NCBI GenBank assembly: GCA_030613285.1
Contig: JAUWME010000199.1
Span: 1-5,226 of the forward strand
DNA length: 5,226 bases
Source of the DNA: Candidatus Zymogenus sp.
GTDB lineage: Bacteria; Desulfobacterota; Zymogenia; Zymogenales; Zymogenaceae
Direction: 5' to 3'
Shown here piece by piece: positions 5,002 through 5,226 of the stretch (its first letter is position 1; each line of letters starts with the position of its first letter). The translations under genes and the position numbers were made by a program. The notes beneath the pieces were generated by a model. That model worked only from the letters and a program-made list of their open reading frames with translations, made no database searches and had not been told where the DNA came from.

Positions 5002-5226
5002 TTATTCTGTGTCTAATATTGGAACTGGGCAATATTCATCTTTTGGGCTACCGTCGAAGTCTTTCCTCAGGGGATATCCTGGGAAATCATCGGGGTTTAA
5101 GATTCTTCGGAGGTCTGGATGGCCCAAGAAATGTATTCCGCACATCGCGTCTGCGGCGCGCGCGAACCCGTGGGCGCTTTTGTATCCTGGGGTTACTGAC
5201 GGGAGCTCTGGTTTGCTTGCTAAGAC
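5002..5226 (-). CDS. nuoC: NADH-quinone oxidoreductase subunit C (30 kDa), C-terminal 74 residues only
   Basis: This is the 3' end of nuoC; the gene continues past the right edge of the window. NuoC is a peripheral-arm subunit of complex I that packs against NuoD near the quinone site and carries no cofactor. The visible frame runs open from the window edge to a TAA stop. It contains the family's C-terminal pattern GHPDLRRIL, then a D-D-F, then YPLRKDF (fragment residues 35-57), which identifies it clearly, and ends with a tail of about 17 residues. The segment just before it is odd. Where the family normally has W.ERE..YD..GI, this fragment reads GFARAADAMCGI (residues 20-31), losing the Trp, both Glu, the Tyr and the Asp. 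The gene is co-directional with nuoD, 56 nt upstream of it, and is not fused to it. Identity is secure; whether the altered segment is real is uncertain. Confidence 0.9.
   Translation of the reverse strand, partial: VLASKPELPSVTPGYKSAHGFARAADAMCGIHFLGHPDLRRILNPDDFPGYPLRKDFDGSPKDEYCPVPILDTE

Noticed and set aside
5140..5187. Diversity-generating retroelement target in nuoC
   Set aside because: Such systems change adenines of one strand to any base and need a nearby template repeat and reverse transcriptase. Here the inferred changes are A to C and T to G, in a housekeeping gene, with no template copy in the window.

Overview
The window is a stretch of a bacterial respiratory complex I (NADH:quinone oxidoreductase, nuo) operon, transcribed entirely from the minus strand, so it reads right to left. 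In transcription order it holds the 3' end of nuoC (cut by the right window edge), nuoD, nuoE, nuoF and nuoG. Together these are most of the hydrophilic arm: NuoE, NuoF and NuoG form the NADH-oxidising module with FMN and Fe-S clusters N1a, N3, N1b, N4, N5 and N7, and NuoC and NuoD help form the quinone-binding module. Electrons pass from NADH to FMN in NuoF, then through the NuoG clusters towards NuoB, NuoI and the quinone pocket at NuoD. Every cluster ligand expected in NuoE, NuoF and NuoG is present.

The organism is a bacterium of moderate GC content. Its nuoC and nuoD are separate genes rather than the NuoCD fusion of enterobacteria, its NuoG binds the extra bacterial cluster N7, and its NuoG is unusually short (504 residues). 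The sequences look somewhat like those of deltaproteobacteria or related candidate phyla, but no lineage can be fixed from this window.

The coding regions are ordinary apart from one place. In the visible NuoC fragment the family's signature around W..ERE..YD is replaced by GFARAADA, while the residues after it (GHPDLRRIL, YPLRKDF) are intact. Each departure from the expected codons can be explained by A to C or T to G changes, so this is either a local mutation cluster or a sequence-quality problem.

The intergenic regions are the most unusual part. Only nuoD-nuoE is tightly packed (9 nt, with the Shine-Dalgarno overlapping the nuoD stop). The others are 56 nt (nuoC-nuoD), 198 nt (nuoE-nuoF) and 217 nt (nuoF-nuoG). 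The two long spacers and the sequence after nuoG are strongly strand-biased: in the mRNA sense they carry many G-runs, with GGGGTTGG-type repeats in the two spacers and a G-rich tandem repeat of about 21 bp after nuoG. Short A/T-rich tandem repeats with three different units (7, 12 and 5 bp) lie just upstream of nuoD, nuoF and nuoG. A candidate sigma-70-type promoter precedes nuoG. No tRNA, rRNA, CRISPR array, insertion sequence or convincing terminator was seen.
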